Shown: positions 63,122 through 64,000 of the stretch, piece by piece
How positions within the stretch are numbered: the first letter of the stretch is position 1
Layout of the letters: the number at the start of each line of letters is the position of its first letter
NCBI GenBank assembly: GCA_038239145.1
Contig: JBBSFB010000007.1
Coordinates: forward strand, 49,316 to 113,315
DNA: 64,000 nucleotides
Source of the DNA: PALSA-610 sp038239145
GTDB taxonomy: Bacteria > Actinomycetota > Acidimicrobiia > IMCC26256 > PALSA-610
Reading direction: 5' to 3'
Program-made: the position numbers and the translations under genes
The notes under the pieces: generated by a model
Seen by the model: the letters and a program-made list of their open reading frames with translations, nothing else
Database searches by the model: none
What the model was told of the DNA's origin: nothing

Positions 63122-63781
63122 TTATTCGGCGTAGATGTTGACGTCGGACGGGAGTCCCATCGTGGCGGCGTCCGCCCGGCCGGTGGCGACGAGGGCGAAC
63201 TGCAGGGCGTCGCCGGTGATCTCCGGGCCGCCGCCGCCGATCTCGTGGCGGCCCACGCCGTCGAGGGCGAGCATCGCCGGGCCCCAACCCTTGGCAGTCA
63301 GCTGGGCCGCGAGGTAGGCGATCGAAGCGTCGAGACCCTCACCGCGTTCCGACTCCTGTCCGATCGCGGCGCGGATGTCGTCGGCGTGGACGTACGTGTC
63401 GTACCAAAGGGTCAACACGCCTTCGCCGAGGGTCAGGTCCGGAACTCCGCTCGGGCCGTCCCACGCGTCATCGTCGATTGCGGTGAGCAGCGCCTGAAGA
63501 GTGGTCGACGCGGTGCGCAACCGGGCCGCGGCGCCCGCGGGCGTCTCGTGGCGCACCGACGCCGCTTCCTCCTCGGAGTTGCGGCTCCCGGGGACACCCG
63601 CGGCGGTGTCCTCGGCGAGGCCGATGACGTGTCCGGCAACGTCGCGCGCCTGCCATCCGGTGCAGCGCACCGCGGCGTCCCACTGCGTGTCGTCAAGGCC
63701 TTCGATCAGGGTCGCCAGGTCCTCATACTGGGAGAGGCAGCCGCTGGCTACGTGGATACGGGAGAGCTTTGTCGTCGTCAT
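63122..63781 (-). CDS. Maleylpyruvate isomerase / mycothiol-dependent (DinB-like) family protein
   Basis: A 219-residue relative of the protein at 16756. CTGWQARDVAGHVIGLAEDTA and TLWYDTYVHADDIRAAIG supply the metal-ligand His residues; the C-terminal region has GGGGPEITGDALQFALVATGRADA, an SCP2-like mycothiol-enzyme ending. The substrate is unknown. ATG 63781 is chosen with CACACT 6 nt upstream; ATG 63817 is a longer in-frame option. Confidence 0.83.
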   Translation of the reverse strand: MTTTKLSRIHVASGCLSQYEDLATLIEGLDDTQWDAAVRCTGWQARDVAGHVIGLAEDTAAGVPGSRNSEEEAASVRHETPAGAAARLRTASTTLQALLTAIDDDAWDGPSGVPDLTLGEGVLTLWYDTYVHADDIRAAIGQESERGEGLDASIAYLAAQLTAKGWGPAMLALDGVGRHEIGGGGPEITGDALQFALVATGRADAATMGLPSDVNIYAE

Positions 63782-63812
63782 CGTTCGAGTGTGCGCCCAC
63801 CCCGGCCAACGG

Positions 63813-63858
63813 TCCATTCCCCCCGAGGTAATGATGAGTCCTTCCCTCGGAGGTAATG
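63813..63858. repeat. Tandem 20-bp direct repeat upstream of the last gene
   Basis: TCCATTCCCCCCGAGGTAATG-like (63813-63833) and TCCTTCCCTCGGAGGTAATG (63839-63858) match at most positions, 26 bp apart. They lie in the divergent space between the mycothiol-type gene and the gene starting near 63974, so they may be paired operator sites. Confidence 0.45.
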
Positions 63859-63973
63859 GGGCTCTTCGCGTTGGGGTGGGGAGTGACGTGTAGCTGAGGG
63901 TCCACCGCGCGGGTCAGGGATCCCGCCATCTTCGTGGCTGTTCGACGGCTACGGAGACGGGAGACCCCTGACG

Positions 63974-64000
63974 ATGAGCGACGGTATCGGTCTGGCGGAA
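63974..64000 (+). CDS. Start of a gene cut by the window end
   Basis: ATG at 63974 begins MSDGIGLAE and remains open to the end. GGAGA lies 10 nt upstream. Too little is present to assign a product. Confidence 0.35.

Overview
This is a high-GC actinobacterial chromosome segment, most likely from the Acidimicrobiia or a close relative (an inference, not proven). The evidence is mycothiol-type DinB/maleylpyruvate isomerase proteins, F420-linked enzymes (a Ddn-like reductase, an LLM oxidoreductase, an F420 ligase-like protein), several cytochromes P450 and TetR regulators, many hotdog thioesterases, and a subtilase ending in GYW...FGDA repeats. I saw no tRNA, rRNA, CRISPR array, transposase or prophage. 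Most of the window is dense, ordinary chromosome. Many starts are GTG or TTG.

Layout. 1-5.3 kb: ABC1 kinase and acyl-CoA dehydrogenase diverging from a perfect 20-bp palindrome, a secreted glucosaminidase, a P450 remnant, a Ddn-like reductase and a cupin. 5.3-8 kb: a methyltransferase beside a heavily frameshifted polysaccharide deacetylase. 8-14 kb: flavin reductase, FadD, Nudix hydrolase, peroxiredoxin, MFS transporter and DUF3052. 14-18.9 kb: GNAT/thioesterase/TetR operon, SRAP, mycothiol-type protein, then a TetR-desaturase pair around an operator. 18.9-19.9 kb: a broken AbiEi/DUF559-like gene framed by inverted repeats. 19.9-25.2 kb (all minus): ABC exporter, LLM oxidoreductase, TesB-like thioesterase, sulfatase. 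25.3-29.3 kb: Lon, SDR, CPBP protease. 29.5-34.3 kb: P450 diverging from TetR-DUF1330-sulfatase, then a frameshifted secreted protein. 34.3-38.4 kb: two c-di-GMP proteins. 38.5-43.5 kb: thioesterase and CMD protein on a shared promoter, an NrtR-like regulator with an adenylyltransferase-NYN fusion, TetR-P450. 43.5-48.3 kb: lipoprotein, a YqgE / Rieske-hotdog-hotdog / double-hotdog operon, FAD dehydrogenase. 48.4-55.1 kb: a hairpin element, an APC permease fused to an OB fold, a large subtilase. 55.1-58.2 kb: sulfotransferase and a proline-rich protein / ApbE / heme-b membrane operon. 58.2-61.1 kb: AsnB coupled to an F420 ligase-like protein, then a DUF2461 remnant. 61.1-64 kb: LigD-type polymerase, an XRE/nucleotidyltransferase pair with a perfect 18-bp inverted-repeat operator, a mycothiol-type protein and the start of a last gene.

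Themes. At least fifteen genes have a TAnnnT box 6-9 nt before the start codon and no Shine-Dalgarno sequence, which indicates widespread leaderless transcription and helps fix starts. In one case two divergent -10 boxes share the same TA. Five genes are broken (P450, deacetylase, AbiEi/DUF559-like, neocarzinostatin/Calx-beta, DUF2461) while neighbouring housekeeping genes are intact. The most novel observations are the inverted-repeat-framed AbiEi/DUF559-like gene with its solo hairpin relative 29 kb away, the Rieske-hotdog-hotdog fusion operon, the APC-OB-fold fusion, the adenylyltransferase-NYN fusion coupled to an NrtR-like regulator, and the XRE/nucleotidyltransferase pair.
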